This document shows, in pieces, positions 1 through 9,200 of a stretch of 64,000 nucleotides of DNA. The position numbers and the translations under genes were made by a program. Source of the DNA: Candidatus Cloacimonadota bacterium (GTDB taxonomy: Bacteria > Muiribacteriota > UBA6191). Under the pieces are notes generated by a model. The model was not told where the DNA came from and did no database searches. It saw only the letters and a list, made by a program, of their open reading frames with translations. Every line of letters starts with the position of its first letter. Within the stretch, counting starts at the first letter, position 1. The DNA is taken from the NCBI GenBank assembly GCA_023954715.1, contig JAGSHD010000001.1, positions 62,001 to 126,000 of the forward strand. The letters run 5' to 3'.

Positions 1-385
1 TTAAAATCCGTCTTAAATCAGGATGCTTTGAAAAATGAACACCAAATAAGTCGTAAATCTCTCTCTCTAACCAATTAGCTCCTTCAAAAAGTGAAACTAA
101 TGATGCTACTTCTGGTTTTTTACGATTTAAACTTACTTTAAACCACACCATGTAATCTTGCTCAGTAGAAGAGGATAATGTGTAATTTACAACAATTGAC
201 TCCTCGTCTGGATAGTCACTAGCACTTAATAAATCTAAGTAGTCACAAGGAATTTTTGGAGTTTCTTTGAGTAATTGAACTGCTGCAAAAATAGATGATG
301 CTGGCACTTCATACTTAAAGTCTTCAATTTTGGTAATACCAAGATCAGATTTTTCTAAAAACTTATCTAAATCATTAACTTTCAT
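1..385 (-). CDS. nuoC: NADH-quinone oxidoreductase subunit C (NuoC), 3' end outside the window
   Basis: The first 128 residues of the 30-kDa peripheral-arm subunit of respiratory complex I, read on the minus strand from an ATG at 385 to the window edge. The family signature near residues 105-128 is visible ([15 protein letters not shown], then HPDLRRIL), which is diagnostic for NuoC. NuoC sits in the hydrophilic arm on the cytoplasmic side and helps anchor the Fe-S subunits. It follows nuoB by 22 bases in the usual nuoA-nuoB-nuoC order, so it is part of one operon. The gene must continue beyond position 1, where either the NuoC end or a NuoCD fusion could lie. Confidence 0.93.
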   Translation of the reverse strand, partial: MKVNDLDKFLEKSDLGITKIEDFKYEVPASSIFAAVQLLKETPKIPCDYLDLLSASDYPDEESIVVNYTLSSSTEQDYMVWFKVSLNRKKPEVASLVSLFEGANWLEREIYDLFGVHFSKHPDLRRIL

Positions 386-407
386 TTTGGCCCTATTTTA
401 TGGAATT

Positions 408-989
408 TTATATTTCTGTTTCTTGTTTTATTTCAGAGGTATTAATTTGACCGGGAGTAGATCGATCTAACAAAGACTCTGTCATTATTTTATTTTGTAA
501 TTGCATGATTCCTTGTACTAAAGCCTCTGGTCTTGGAGGACACCCAGGTATATGAACATCCACAGGTACTATTCGATCTACACCTTTTACTACAGTATAG
601 GAGTCATAATAAAAAGGTCCGCCTCCAATAGCACAACTCCCCATAGAGATTACATATTTTGGTGAAGACATTTGATCATAAAGCAATTTTAACTTAGGCC
701 CCATTTTTTCGGTCACTGTACCCGCAACAATCATAAGATCTGCTTGTCTGGGTGTTGAACGCATCACCTCAGCTCCAAATCGTGCCAAATCAAATCTAGA
801 TGCCAGAGCTGCCATCATTTCAATGGCGCAGCAAGCTAAACCAAAGCCAAATGGCCATAAGGAGTTTTTTCGACCAGTGTTAAATATATAATCTAATTTT
901 GTTACTAATATACCGCCACCAGGAATTGGTTGAACAATTGGCGCGTGATTCTCTGTACTTTCTACTATAGGGTTTTCGCTATTTTCCAT
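408..989 (-). CDS. nuoB: NADH-quinone oxidoreductase subunit B (NuoB)
   Basis: A 193-residue complex I subunit that carries the N2 [4Fe-4S] cluster, the last electron relay before quinone. The four expected ligands are present: the tandem Cys53-Cys54, Cys119 in GSCAIGGG, and Cys150 in PGCPPRPE. Length and motif spacing are ordinary. The N-terminal extension of about 25 residues and the polar C-terminal tail of about 20 residues lie outside the core. The start is 6 bases after the nuoA stop and a GGGAG lies upstream, so the genes are probably co-transcribed and co-translated. Membrane-associated, facing the cytoplasm. Confidence 0.96.
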   Translation of the reverse strand: MENSENPIVESTENHAPIVQPIPGGGILVTKLDYIFNTGRKNSLWPFGFGLACCAIEMMAALASRFDLARFGAEVMRSTPRQADLMIVAGTVTEKMGPKLKLLYDQMSSPKYVISMGSCAIGGGPFYYDSYTVVKGVDRIVPVDVHIPGCPPRPEALVQGIMQLQNKIMTESLLDRSTPGQINTSEIKQETEI

Positions 990-995
990 AGTTTT

Positions 996-1352
996 TTACT
1001 CCCACCTTAGTTGATTTTTGTTCCATACGTAAGCAAGACCTATTCCGAGTAGAATTGTGAATAGGAAGATTTCTATCAATGCTAACCATGGGGCTTGTCC
1101 TTTTGCCATTAATAAAGGTAAAAACAATACTGTTTCCACATCAAAAATTACAAACAACAATGCAAAAATATAATAATGATTGTCAAATTGAATAAACTTA
1201 CTTGGGTTTGCCGGTGCTTGTCCACACTCGTATGGCATTTCTCCGCTTCGTTTTTGGAACTTTGGACTGAGTATATAATTAAGTACAAAGTTCATGATTA
1301 CAAAACCGAACCCCGTTAACAGAAAAACTATTGCTATTACACTATCAGACAT
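996..1352 (-). CDS. nuoA: NADH-quinone oxidoreductase subunit A (NuoA)
   Basis: A small membrane subunit of complex I (118 residues) with three predicted transmembrane helices, at about residues 7-29, 62-82 and 88-110. The conserved loop between helices 1 and 2 contains YECGQAP, and IFDVE lies in helix 2; both are typical of NuoA. Two ATGs are adjacent at 1355 and 1352. AAAGGG lies only 2 bases before the first and 5 before the second, so I take 1352. First gene of the minus-strand nuo operon, divergent from korA, so its promoter should lie within 1356-1617. Confidence 0.93.
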   Translation of the reverse strand: MSDSVIAIVFLLTGFGFVIMNFVLNYILSPKFQKRSGEMPYECGQAPANPSKFIQFDNHYYIFALLFVIFDVETVLFLPLLMAKGQAPWLALIEIFLFTILLGIGLAYVWNKNQLRWE

Positions 1353-1540
1353 CATAACCCTTTCAAGATATATAAATACTCTACTAACTTAATTAAATCA
1401 AAATTTTAATATTTAGACCCTATAAGTTAATGTTTATATAATATATGGAAGTCGTAAATAGGGCAACCAAAATATTGATCCGCGAGGTTTTCTCAAAGAT
1501 TGACAAGTTACCACCTATAAATAATCACTTGGAATAGTTT

Positions 1541-1566
1541 TTGCATCACTGCTTACTTAATATAAT
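1541..1566 (+). promoter_or_regulatory. Possible korA promoter
   Basis: A perfect TATAAT lies at 1561-1566 in the nuoA/korA divergent region. TTGCAT at 1541-1546 could be a -35 element, but the 14-base spacing is short; using TAATAA at 1563 as the -10 gives 16. The korA ribosome-binding site GAAGGAG is at 1603-1609, 8 bases before the GTG start. The assignment rests on consensus matching only. Confidence 0.35.
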
Positions 1567-1617
1567 AAAGCTATCGTAATAGCATGTTCTCTAAATTAAT
1601 ACGAAGGAGTAATACCA

Positions 1618-3351
1618 GTGGCTAAAAAATCTGATTTGGTAATTCGAGTATCTGGTGAATCTGGAGAAGGGGTGATCTCTACAGGAGACTTAATCACACT
1701 ATCCTCATCACGAGCAGGGTTGGAAGTTTATACGTTTTCAACGTTCCCAGCAGAAATCAAAGGTGGGAACGCAATGTTTGAAGTTAGGCTTTCAAGAGAT
1801 AAGCTTTTCGCTCAAGGAGATAAAGTTGATGTCTTTTTAGCCTTTAATCAAGAGGCCTATGACATGTACATTAAAGATCTCAACCCAGAAAATGGAGTTT
1901 TGATTTACGATAGTGATGCATATACTCCACCTACAGTTGAAGGTCGCATCGATTATGCGATCCCTCTAACAAGCTTAGCCAAAGAAGAAGTAGGAGCATT
2001 AATCACAAAAAATATTGTGACCATTGGATGTTTGGTTGGTTTATTTGATCTTCCTTATGACTCCATCAAAGATCTTATCATTGAAAAGTTTACTAGAAAA
2101 GGTGAGAAAGTAGTTGAAAACAACTTGAAAGCACTAGATATCGGTAGACAATATTGCTCTGAAAAAATTAAAAAACAAGATCCTTACTCCATAGATGAAG
2201 GCAGTAAAACAGAAAAATGTATCGTTGTTACTGGTTGTGATGCAATTGGTATGGGTGCAATCGTTGCTGGTTGTAAAGCATATTATGGATACCCAATTAC
2301 ACCCGCAACTGATGTTTTTAAATTTTTAGCAAAAGAACTCCCTAAAGCTGGTGGAGTTATTATGCAAATGGAAGACGAAATTGCTGCATTAGCTGGATGT
2401 GTGGGAGCTAGTTACGGTGGAGTAAAAACTCTAACAGCTACCTCTGGTCCTGGTGTTTCTTTAATGAATGAAGTTTTAGGGTACTCTTCTATGGCAGAGC
2501 TTCCTATTGTTTTAGTGGATGTAATGCGTGGTGGGCCCTCTACTGGTCTTCCTACTAAAACAGAACAATCAGATTTAAATTGTGCTATTCACGGATCTCA
2601 TGGTGAAGGTCCAAAAATTGTGATCTCAGCTGCAACAGTAGATGAGTGTTTTTATCATACAATTGACGCATTTAATTATGCTGAGGAGTACCAATTACCT
2701 GTTATTTTATTAACTGATGGTTTTACAGGTGGAAGAAAAGAAGCCTTTCCTATACCGGATCTTGAAAAGATTAAGATTGTAGATCGTTTAAGATACCAAA
2801 ATGTAGAAGACGAAGACTATCATCGATATGAAGATACTGAGTCTGGCATTTCTCCTATTTCCTTTCCTGGAGACAAAGGTGGAAGATACACAGCAACCGG
2901 ACTTGAGCATACAGTTAAAGCTAAACCTGCTTATGATCCAGATAACCGATATGTAATGATGAACAAACGGTTCAGAAAACTACAAACATTTTTGAAAAAT
3001 GTAGAATGCTGTAAGGTCAGTGGTGACAAAGATGCACAAATTGCCATTTTGGCATGGGGCTCAACTGCAGGAGCATGTTATGAAGCTATAGAGCGACTTC
3101 AAAATGACGGTAAAAAGGTCAAATTGATTGTTCCAAAGATTCTTTATCCTTTTCCTGAAGAAGAAATTGGTAAAGCACTAGAGGGTGTTACAAAAGTAGT
3201 AATCCCAGAGTTGAATTTTACAGGACAATTTGCACAATTAGTTAAAGCAGCCTTTTCTAACAAGGTAGAAGTAGTTCAATACAACGAATACTTAGGATTA
3301 CCTTTTAAACCACACCAGATTGTAGACAAGTTTATGGAGGTATCCCAATGA
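1618..3351 (+). CDS. korA: 2-oxoacid:ferredoxin oxidoreductase, alpha subunit (fused gamma-alpha type)
   Basis: A 577-residue subunit of a two-subunit 2-oxoacid:ferredoxin oxidoreductase, probably for 2-oxoglutarate; pyruvate or a broad range is possible. An N-terminal gamma domain (about residues 5-180; GESGEGVISTGD, then FPAEIKGGNAMFEVR) is fused to the alpha domain (about 200-577; YPITPATD, EDEIAALA, TSGPGVSLMNE). The start is GTG with a GAAGGAG ribosome-binding site. It overlaps korB by four bases (ATGA). The enzyme decarboxylates a 2-oxoacid to its acyl-CoA and passes electrons to ferredoxin. No small ferredoxin-like subunit is encoded nearby, as is usual for the KorAB type. Confidence 0.9.
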   Translation: MAKKSDLVIRVSGESGEGVISTGDLITLSSSRAGLEVYTFSTFPAEIKGGNAMFEVRLSRDKLFAQGDKVDVFLAFNQEAYDMYIKDLNPENGVLIYDSDAYTPPTVEGRIDYAIPLTSLAKEEVGALITKNIVTIGCLVGLFDLPYDSIKDLIIEKFTRKGEKVVENNLKALDIGRQYCSEKIKKQDPYSIDEGSKTEKCIVVTGCDAIGMGAIVAGCKAYYGYPITPATDVFKFLAKELPKAGGVIMQMEDEIAALAGCVGASYGGVKTLTATSGPGVSLMNEVLGYSSMAELPIVLVDVMRGGPSTGLPTKTEQSDLNCAIHGSHGEGPKIVISAATVDECFYHTIDAFNYAEEYQLPVILLTDGFTGGRKEAFPIPDLEKIKIVDRLRYQNVEDEDYHRYEDTESGISPISFPGDKGGRYTATGLEHTVKAKPAYDPDNRYVMMNKRFRKLQTFLKNVECCKVSGDKDAQIAILAWGSTAGACYEAIERLQNDGKKVKLIVPKILYPFPEEEIGKALEGVTKVVIPELNFTGQFAQLVKAAFSNKVEVVQYNEYLGLPFKPHQIVDKFMEVSQ

Positions 3352-4202
3352 GCGAATACACGATGAAATCATATAAATCAGAAACTAAAGTTACTTGGTG
3401 TCCAGGATGTGGAGACTTTGGTATCTTAAATGCCTTATATCAAGCTTTTGCTGAAATGGGATGGGATCCAAACAATACGGTTGTAGTATCTGGGATTGGT
3501 TGTTCTTCAAGAGCACCATACTTTTTTGATACTTACGGAATGCATACCTTACATGGTCGTGCATTACCAATCGCTACAGGTTTAAAGCTTGCACGACAAG
3601 ATCTAAATGTTGTTGTTTTAGGTGGAGACGGTGATGCGTATTCTATTGGTGGAGGACATTTTTTACATGCTTGTAGAAAAAATATAAATTTAACATACAT
3701 TGTTATGGATAATAATATTTATGGTCTTACTAAAGGACAAGCGTCTCCAACGTCAGATACTGGTTTTGAGACCAACACTACCCCTTATGGTACGGTTGAA
3801 AAACCACTTAATCCCGTAGGAATGGCTTTAAGTGTTGGAGCTTCTTTCGTTGGGCGAACCTTTGCTGGTAAAATAAAAGAAATGAAACCAATGTTTGTAG
3901 AGGCCTTTAAGCACAAAGGTTTCTCCTATATTGATGTTTTATCTCCTTGTGTTACATTTAACAAAGAGAACACATTTAAATTTTATAAGTCTGTTAGTGA
4001 ACCAATCGGTGAAGATCATGATTGTAAAGACTATATGAAAGCACTTGTTGCTGCACACGAACCTGACTGTATGAAGTTAGGAGTATTCTTGAATCAAGAC
4101 CTCCCAGTTACTGATGAGGGTATTGCAGGCCAAACCAAATCTTTAGCTATGGTTGGTAATGATGCAGAAATCACTAAATCAATCATTGAGTCTTACTCAT
4201 AA
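3348..4202 (+). CDS. korB: 2-oxoacid:ferredoxin oxidoreductase, beta subunit (TPP-binding)
   Basis: A 284-residue catalytic partner of the upstream alpha subunit. It binds thiamine diphosphate and one [4Fe-4S] cluster. Visible motifs are WCPGCGDFG near residue 17 (two cluster Cys), GIGCSSR (third Cys), the TPP/Mg motif GGDGDAYSIGG near residue 95, NNIYGLTKGQ, and a late Cys in SPCVTFNK. The start codon overlaps the korA stop, so translation is probably coupled. A strong hairpin follows the stop. Residues after about 225 form the usual short C-terminal helical tail. Confidence 0.92.
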   Translation: MSEYTMKSYKSETKVTWCPGCGDFGILNALYQAFAEMGWDPNNTVVVSGIGCSSRAPYFFDTYGMHTLHGRALPIATGLKLARQDLNVVVLGGDGDAYSIGGGHFLHACRKNINLTYIVMDNNIYGLTKGQASPTSDTGFETNTTPYGTVEKPLNPVGMALSVGASFVGRTFAGKIKEMKPMFVEAFKHKGFSYIDVLSPCVTFNKENTFKFYKSVSEPIGEDHDCKDYMKALVAAHEPDCMKLGVFLNQDLPVTDEGIAGQTKSLAMVGNDAEITKSIIESYS

Positions 4203-4221
4203 ACAAAACTGATTAAAAAAC

Positions 4222-4257
4222 AATGTCCTAGTAAGCTTTAAATTACTAGGACATTTT
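4222..4257 (+). terminator. Rho-independent terminator after korAB
   Basis: A perfect 13-base inverted repeat (arms 4222-4234 and 4243-4255, 8-base loop) starts 19 bases after the korB stop and ends in a short run of four T. It separates korAB from the pyruvate oxidoreductase gene. The rest of the gap up to 4450 shows only AT-rich sequence, and the next gene's GGA ribosome-binding site is at 4441. Confidence 0.8.
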
Positions 4258-4450
4258 CATGTCTATAGAAAATGTATATTTAATTGATAAGTACACTCAT
4301 AACATTAAAATACAGCTACAAATGAGTATAAAATTTGAATTTAGAGCTAATAACCTATAGATTGGATTTAACAATTTGTATTTAATTTTTTTACCATATA
4401 AATACACATACATATATTAATGGATTATCCCAAATAAAAAGGAAATTTTC

Positions 4451-7400
4451 ATGACTAAAACTATCAAGTATCCAGGTGAAAGACAAACCACTAACGGAAA
4501 CCAATTAGTTGCTACAACAGAAGCATTAATCTCAGAAGCTGGGGTTTATTACCCAATTACTCCTTCAACAGAACAAGGTGAAGCCTATCAAAACTGTTTT
4601 GCAAAAGGACAACTAAATGCTTTTGGGGAATCAATTCTTGCCATAGAAACAGAAGGAGAGCACGCTGCACAAGGTGGAGCTATCGCTATCTCTGTAACCG
4701 GAAAAAGAACCGTAAACTTTACCTCTGGACAAGGAATTGTCTACGGACTAGAGCAGTATTATCACGCTCCAGGTAAGTTTAGTACTATGGTTCAGTCTGT
4801 TGGAGCGCGTGCTTTAACTAAACATGCTCTTAACGTACATTGTGGTCATGATGATATTTATGCAGCCTTTGATACGGGTTGGCTAATGACATTTGCTAAA
4901 GATGCACAGCAAGCTGTAGATCAAGCGCTCATCATTCGAAAAGTCTGTGAAAAGTCATTAACTCCTGGGATGAATATTCAAGATGGTTTCTTAACTACTC
5001 ACCTTGAAAGAACCTTCAGAAAGCCCGAAACTGCTTTAATAAGAGAGTATCTAGGATCTCCATGTGACATTATTGAAACTCCTACCGAAGCACAAAAAAT
5101 TCTATTTGGGCCAACAAGACGTCGTATTCCAAAAATGATGGATCTTGAAAACCCTGCAATGCTTGGGCCGGTACAAAACCAAGAGCACTACATGAACGGT
5201 GTTGCAGCTCGTAGAAATAACTTTTCTGAGCCTGTCTTAGATTATTTTGAAGAGGCATATCAAGAGTTTGGTGAGTTAACTGGCCGAAAATATGGATTAA
5301 TCTCAGAGTATAAATGTGATGATGCTGACACTGTATTTGTTGCATTAGGATCTGCTGTAGAAAACATCGAAGCTGCTGTAGACTATTTAAGAGAGACCTC
5401 TGATGCTAAAGTTGGGACGATTCATGTAAATGTAATTCGACCTTTTCCGGAAAAAGCGATCATCGAAGCCCTTCGTGGAAAGAAAAAAGTCATCGTTTTG
5501 GAAAGAACTGACGAGTCTTTATCTCCTGAAAACCCATTAACAAAAGAAGTTCGTTTGGCCTTAACTAAAGGGATTGATCATCACCGACATGGCGCTTTCC
5601 CTAAATTAAGTCCACTTGATCCAGCTACTGAAATGCCAGATGTATACTCTGGTGTATATGGATTAGGCTCTAGAGATTTTAGACCAGAAGGTGTCTTAGG
5701 AGCTTATGAGTTTGCTCAGGGTACGACAACTCGAACCGACGGTAAGTCTTCTAAAGATGGAGAAAGATTCTTCTATGTAGGGATCGAACATCCTTACTCC
5801 GTTCAATCAAAAGACACACCATCTTTATTACCAGATAAAGCAATTGCTGTGCGTATGCACTCTGTTGGTGGATGGGGAATGATCACAACGGGTAAAAACC
5901 TTGGTGAAATCTTAGGTTCATTTTCAGATTACATGGCTAGAAGAGATAATAAGTTTGATTCTCAAGGTCAACCCCAAGAAATCATTCATATTTCCGCAAA
6001 CCCTAAATATGGATCAGAAAAGAAAGGTGCGCCTACAAACTACTTTATGGTAGCTGCCCCTGAGAGAATTCGAGTAAACTGTGATCTACGTCATGTAAAC
6101 GTTGTTTTATGTTGTGATCCTAAAATTTTTACTCATACCAACCCACTAGATGGATTATCTGATGGGGGAGCCTTTGTCTGGGAGTCCGCTGAGTCTGATC
6201 CAGTAAGAGTTTGGCAAAGAATTCCAAAAAAATATCGAAAAATTATCATAGAAAAAAATATCCAATTATATACATTACCTGGTTTTGATATTGCTAAAAA
6301 AGCTACTGATCGTGAAGATCTTCAAACCAGAATGCAAGGAAACGCTTTTTTAGGAGCGTTCTTTGGTGTTTCTACATTTTTAAAAGATAACAATATTCCT
6401 GACGAGACTTTTTTAGAAGTAGTTGAAAAACAGTACAATAAAAAGTTTGGTAGATTTGGAGATGCAGTTGTTAACTCTAATATGACCGTTATGAACTCAG
6501 GATTTTCACAAGTAACCTCTATTGAGTATGGTGAAATGGATGCAGTGGATACATCAACATTTATTGGTGCATTAACTCTTCCGTGTAAATTAGGAGATGT
6601 TCCTAAAAAACCGGCGGATCAAGGTCCTTTGATGTTTAGAAACTCTGAGTTTAATAAAGAGTATAAAGCTGGACTTGGTTATCACCAACCTAGTAGTGTT
6701 TTAGCATCAGTTGGACACGTAGCAGCTGGATCTGGAAAAGCTGCTAGTAAGTATGTATCAAGAGTAAAAACTCCTGTCTACTTACAAGAAAACTGTACCC
6801 AATGTATGGAATGTATCAGTGTATGTCCAGATACGGCATTACCTAATACTGCCCAAGATATTTCTACTATCATTCGAAGAACAATCTCAAACTATGTAAC
6901 GGACGATGCTTCTAAAAAGGTTCTTTTAGCAAATGTTTCTGATTTAGATAACGCTATTCGAGCACGAATGAACGACAGTATCGCTAATAAAGATAAAACT
7001 TCTTTTCAAGATCACGCTAAAGTTGAGTTTACTAAACTAGCTGAAAACTCTGCTGACGTTTTAAGCACATCAGTTGATGAAGTAATGGCAATCTTAGATG
7101 TAACTCCTTTATCTTACTTAAAAGTAAAAGGTATTTTTCAAAACAAAGAAAAGAAAGAAGCCGGGTCTGGTGGATTATTTTCAATCTTTGTTAGTGATCT
7201 TTGTAAAGGTTGTGGCGCTTGTGTTGAAGCTTGTGGTGATCACGATGCTCTACGAATGGTGGATGAAACAGAAGAAGTTCATACCAAACATTTATCTGCT
7301 GAAGGCTTCTTAGATCTTTTAGATGATACAGACCAAAAGTATTTAGGACTTTATAAAGCAGAAACTCCAGAAGAAAGTAAAGCTGCTATGCTTCGATATC

Positions 7401-9073
7401 ATTTAATGCAACGATCTAAATATGCTGCATTTCAAGGTGGAGATGGAGCTTGTGCTGGTTGTGGTGAAAAAGCTGTACTAAGAAGTATCGCTACTGTTAC
7501 AGAAGCATACATGCGACCAGTTTTTCACAGAAAAGCCGAGCGATTAAATGAAAAAGCTAAATCTTTAAGAGAGCATGGTTTGTCTTTGTTAAATGATCTT
7601 AAAGCAAGCAAAGAAGAAACATATAATGTCTTACGTAGAAGCATCTTACATCTTGTAATGGCTTATGGTGAGGCAGATGCTAAGAAGACTGAACAACGTA
7701 TTTCAGAAGAGTTTTCCGGAACAGATCAAGATTTGGTTGATGCATTAGTTATGGTACTTGAGCAAGATGCTAAAAATCATAGTGATTTAATGACACTTGA
7801 AGACTCCCTAGACAATGGTATGAGTGTAATGGCTATGGCAGCTCATACTGGATGTAACACAGTTTATGCTTCTACTCCTCCTAATAATCCTCACCCATAC
7901 CCTTGGATGAACTCATTATTTCAAGATGGTGCCACTGTAGGATGGTTAATTGGAGAAAGTTTTATTAAAACACACGCAGCAAGATCAGTAATTCCTGAAA
8001 GATTTACAGACATGGTTTTAGCTGGTAAAGACGCAGACATCGACGAAGATGATTATTATCACTTTACTCACTTTAGTGACTCTTTCTTTACTGATTTAGA
8101 AGTAATGGAGCTCCCTAAAGTTTGGGTTGTTGGTGGAGATGGTGGAATGGGAGACATTGGTTTCCAAAACGTTTCTAAAGTGATCTTACAAAACAGACCT
8201 AATGTAAATATCTTAATGTTAAATACACAAGTTTACTCTAACACTGGTGGACAAAACTCTGAGAGTTCTGTTATGACGGGTGGTTTTGATATGAACCAAG
8301 CTGGACCAGCTACAGAAGGTAAATTAAGTGAGCAAAAGTCAATTGCTGAAAGTTTTATGGGTGGACATGGATCTCCATATCTAGCTCAAGTTTCAATTGC
8401 AAATAGTGCGAGTATGTATAAAGCTATTTTAGATGGTGTCTACTATCGAGGTACTTCTTATATTCAATCATATACTCCTTGTCAGCCAGAGCATGGAATT
8501 CCTGATCACGCATCAGAAGAACAAGCTTTGATCGCTAGAGAGTCAAGAGGTATCCCTGAGTATGTATTTAATCCACAACTTGGAGAAACATATCATGAAG
8601 CATTCTCACTAAAAGGAAACCCAAACCAAAAGTTAGATTGGGCTAAAAAGACCATACCTGGTACAAAGGATAAGTACTTTTTTACTCCTGCTAACTGGGC
8701 ATTCACTGAAGCTCGATTTAGACAACATCATAAACCAATCACAGAAGAGCAAGCATCAACTATGATTCATCTACAAAAGCAACTTTCATTAGTTACCATG
8801 GATGACATTGTAAAAAGAAAGTTTTTAGTAAAAGGTCATAGAGCGTTTATTCCACTAGATGGAGTATATGAGATCGACTATCAAGCAGATGGAAGCAAAA
8901 AATACAAAAAACTATCTAGACAATTAGTAGTATTTTGTATCGAGCGAAGAAAGTCTTGGAGATTATTACAGTCAAAAGCTGGGGTAGTAAATCAAGATTA
9001 CTTAGACCAAAAAGAGTTAATTAAAAAGATTGATTCTGGTGAAATGACTGTTCAAGAGTTTTTGGATACTTAA
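4451..9073 (+). CDS. nifJ: Pyruvate:ferredoxin (flavodoxin) oxidoreductase, long form
   Basis: A 1540-residue single-chain pyruvate:ferredoxin oxidoreductase, far above the common 1170-1230. Order: alpha-type domain (start to about 250; YYPITPSTEQ, IETEGEHAA), domain II (GSAVENIEAAVDYL), gamma-type domain (about 455-670; RMHSVGGWGMITTGKN), two ferredoxin clusters (Cys782/785/788/792 and Cys918/921/924/928), then the TPP domain (Cys1001/1004/1135, GGDGGMGDIG near 1228, Cys1344). By comparison with the Desulfovibrio africanus enzyme, extra segments lie between the two clusters and between Cys1004 and Cys1135. Cytoplasmic; it converts pyruvate and CoA to acetyl-CoA, CO2 and reduced ferredoxin. 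Ribosome-binding site AAAAGGA; a terminator follows. Confidence 0.92.
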   Translation: MTKTIKYPGERQTTNGNQLVATTEALISEAGVYYPITPSTEQGEAYQNCFAKGQLNAFGESILAIETEGEHAAQGGAIAISVTGKRTVNFTSGQGIVYGLEQYYHAPGKFSTMVQSVGARALTKHALNVHCGHDDIYAAFDTGWLMTFAKDAQQAVDQALIIRKVCEKSLTPGMNIQDGFLTTHLERTFRKPETALIREYLGSPCDIIETPTEAQKILFGPTRRRIPKMMDLENPAMLGPVQNQEHYMNGVAARRNNFSEPVLDYFEEAYQEFGELTGRKYGLISEYKCDDADTVFVALGSAVENIEAAVDYLRETSDAKVGTIHVNVIRPFPEKAIIEALRGKKKVIVLERTDESLSPENPLTKEVRLALTKGIDHHRHGAFPKLSPLDPATEMPDVYSGVYGLGSRDFRPEGVLGAYEFAQGTTTRTDGKSSKDGERFFYVGIEHPYSVQSKDTPSLLPDKAIAVRMHSVGGWGMITTGKNLGEILGSFSDYMARRDNKFDSQGQPQEIIHISANPKYGSEKKGAPTNYFMVAAPERIRVNCDLRHVNVVLCCDPKIFTHTNPLDGLSDGGAFVWESAESDPVRVWQRIPKKYRKIIIEKNIQLYTLPGFDIAKKATDREDLQTRMQGNAFLGAFFGVSTFLKDNNIPDETFLEVVEKQYNKKFGRFGDAVVNSNMTVMNSGFSQVTSIEYGEMDAVDTSTFIGALTLPCKLGDVPKKPADQGPLMFRNSEFNKEYKAGLGYHQPSSVLASVGHVAAGSGKAASKYVSRVKTPVYLQENCTQCMECISVCPDTALPNTAQDISTIIRRTISNYVTDDASKKVLLANVSDLDNAIRARMNDSIANKDKTSFQDHAKVEFTKLAENSADVLSTSVDEVMAILDVTPLSYLKVKGIFQNKEKKEAGSGGLFSIFVSDLCKGCGACVEACGDHDALRMVDETEEVHTKHLSAEGFLDLLDDTDQKYLGLYKAETPEESKAAMLRYHLMQRSKYAAFQGGDGACAGCGEKAVLRSIATVTEAYMRPVFHRKAERLNEKAKSLREHGLSLLNDLKASKEETYNVLRRSILHLVMAYGEADAKKTEQRISEEFSGTDQDLVDALVMVLEQDAKNHSDLMTLEDSLDNGMSVMAMAAHTGCNTVYASTPPNNPHPYPWMNSLFQDGATVGWLIGESFIKTHAARSVIPERFTDMVLAGKDADIDEDDYYHFTHFSDSFFTDLEVMELPKVWVVGGDGGMGDIGFQNVSKVILQNRPNVNILMLNTQVYSNTGGQNSESSVMTGGFDMNQAGPATEGKLSEQKSIAESFMGGHGSPYLAQVSIANSASMYKAILDGVYYRGTSYIQSYTPCQPEHGIPDHASEEQALIARESRGIPEYVFNPQLGETYHEAFSLKGNPNQKLDWAKKTIPGTKDKYFFTPANWAFTEARFRQHHKPITEEQASTMIHLQKQLSLVTMDDIVKRKFLVKGHRAFIPLDGVYEIDYQADGSKKYKKLSRQLVVFCIERRKSWRLLQSKAGVVNQDYLDQKELIKKIDSGEMTVQEFLDT

Positions 9074-9083
9074 TCACTAATTT

Positions 9084-9124
9084 AAAAAGAGCCATAGACA
9101 TTTTGTCTTTGGCTCTTTTTTTTT
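9084..9124 (+). terminator. Rho-independent terminator after nifJ
   Basis: A 17-base stem with one mismatch (arms 9084-9100 and 9104-9120) and a 3-base loop is followed by T through 9124. It begins 10 bases after the nifJ stop codon and is the clearest plus-strand terminator in the window. Confidence 0.9.
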
Positions 9125-9200
9125 GGATTTTAAACTTATACTAAAGTGTACTAGCAAATCAGATAGATGTGATAAGATATTATAAGGCGACTTCATATTT

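Noticed and set aside
1440-1520. Possible tRNA-like or structured RNA upstream of korA
   Set aside because: No cloverleaf, no TTCGA-type loop and no paired arms longer than four bases could be found.
5082-5345. Open frames on the opposite strand of large genes, for example inside nifJ, ettA and the NhaD/ArsB-type permease
   Set aside because: They lie wholly inside well-supported genes, lack ribosome-binding sites and have compositions expected from the codon bias of the real strand.
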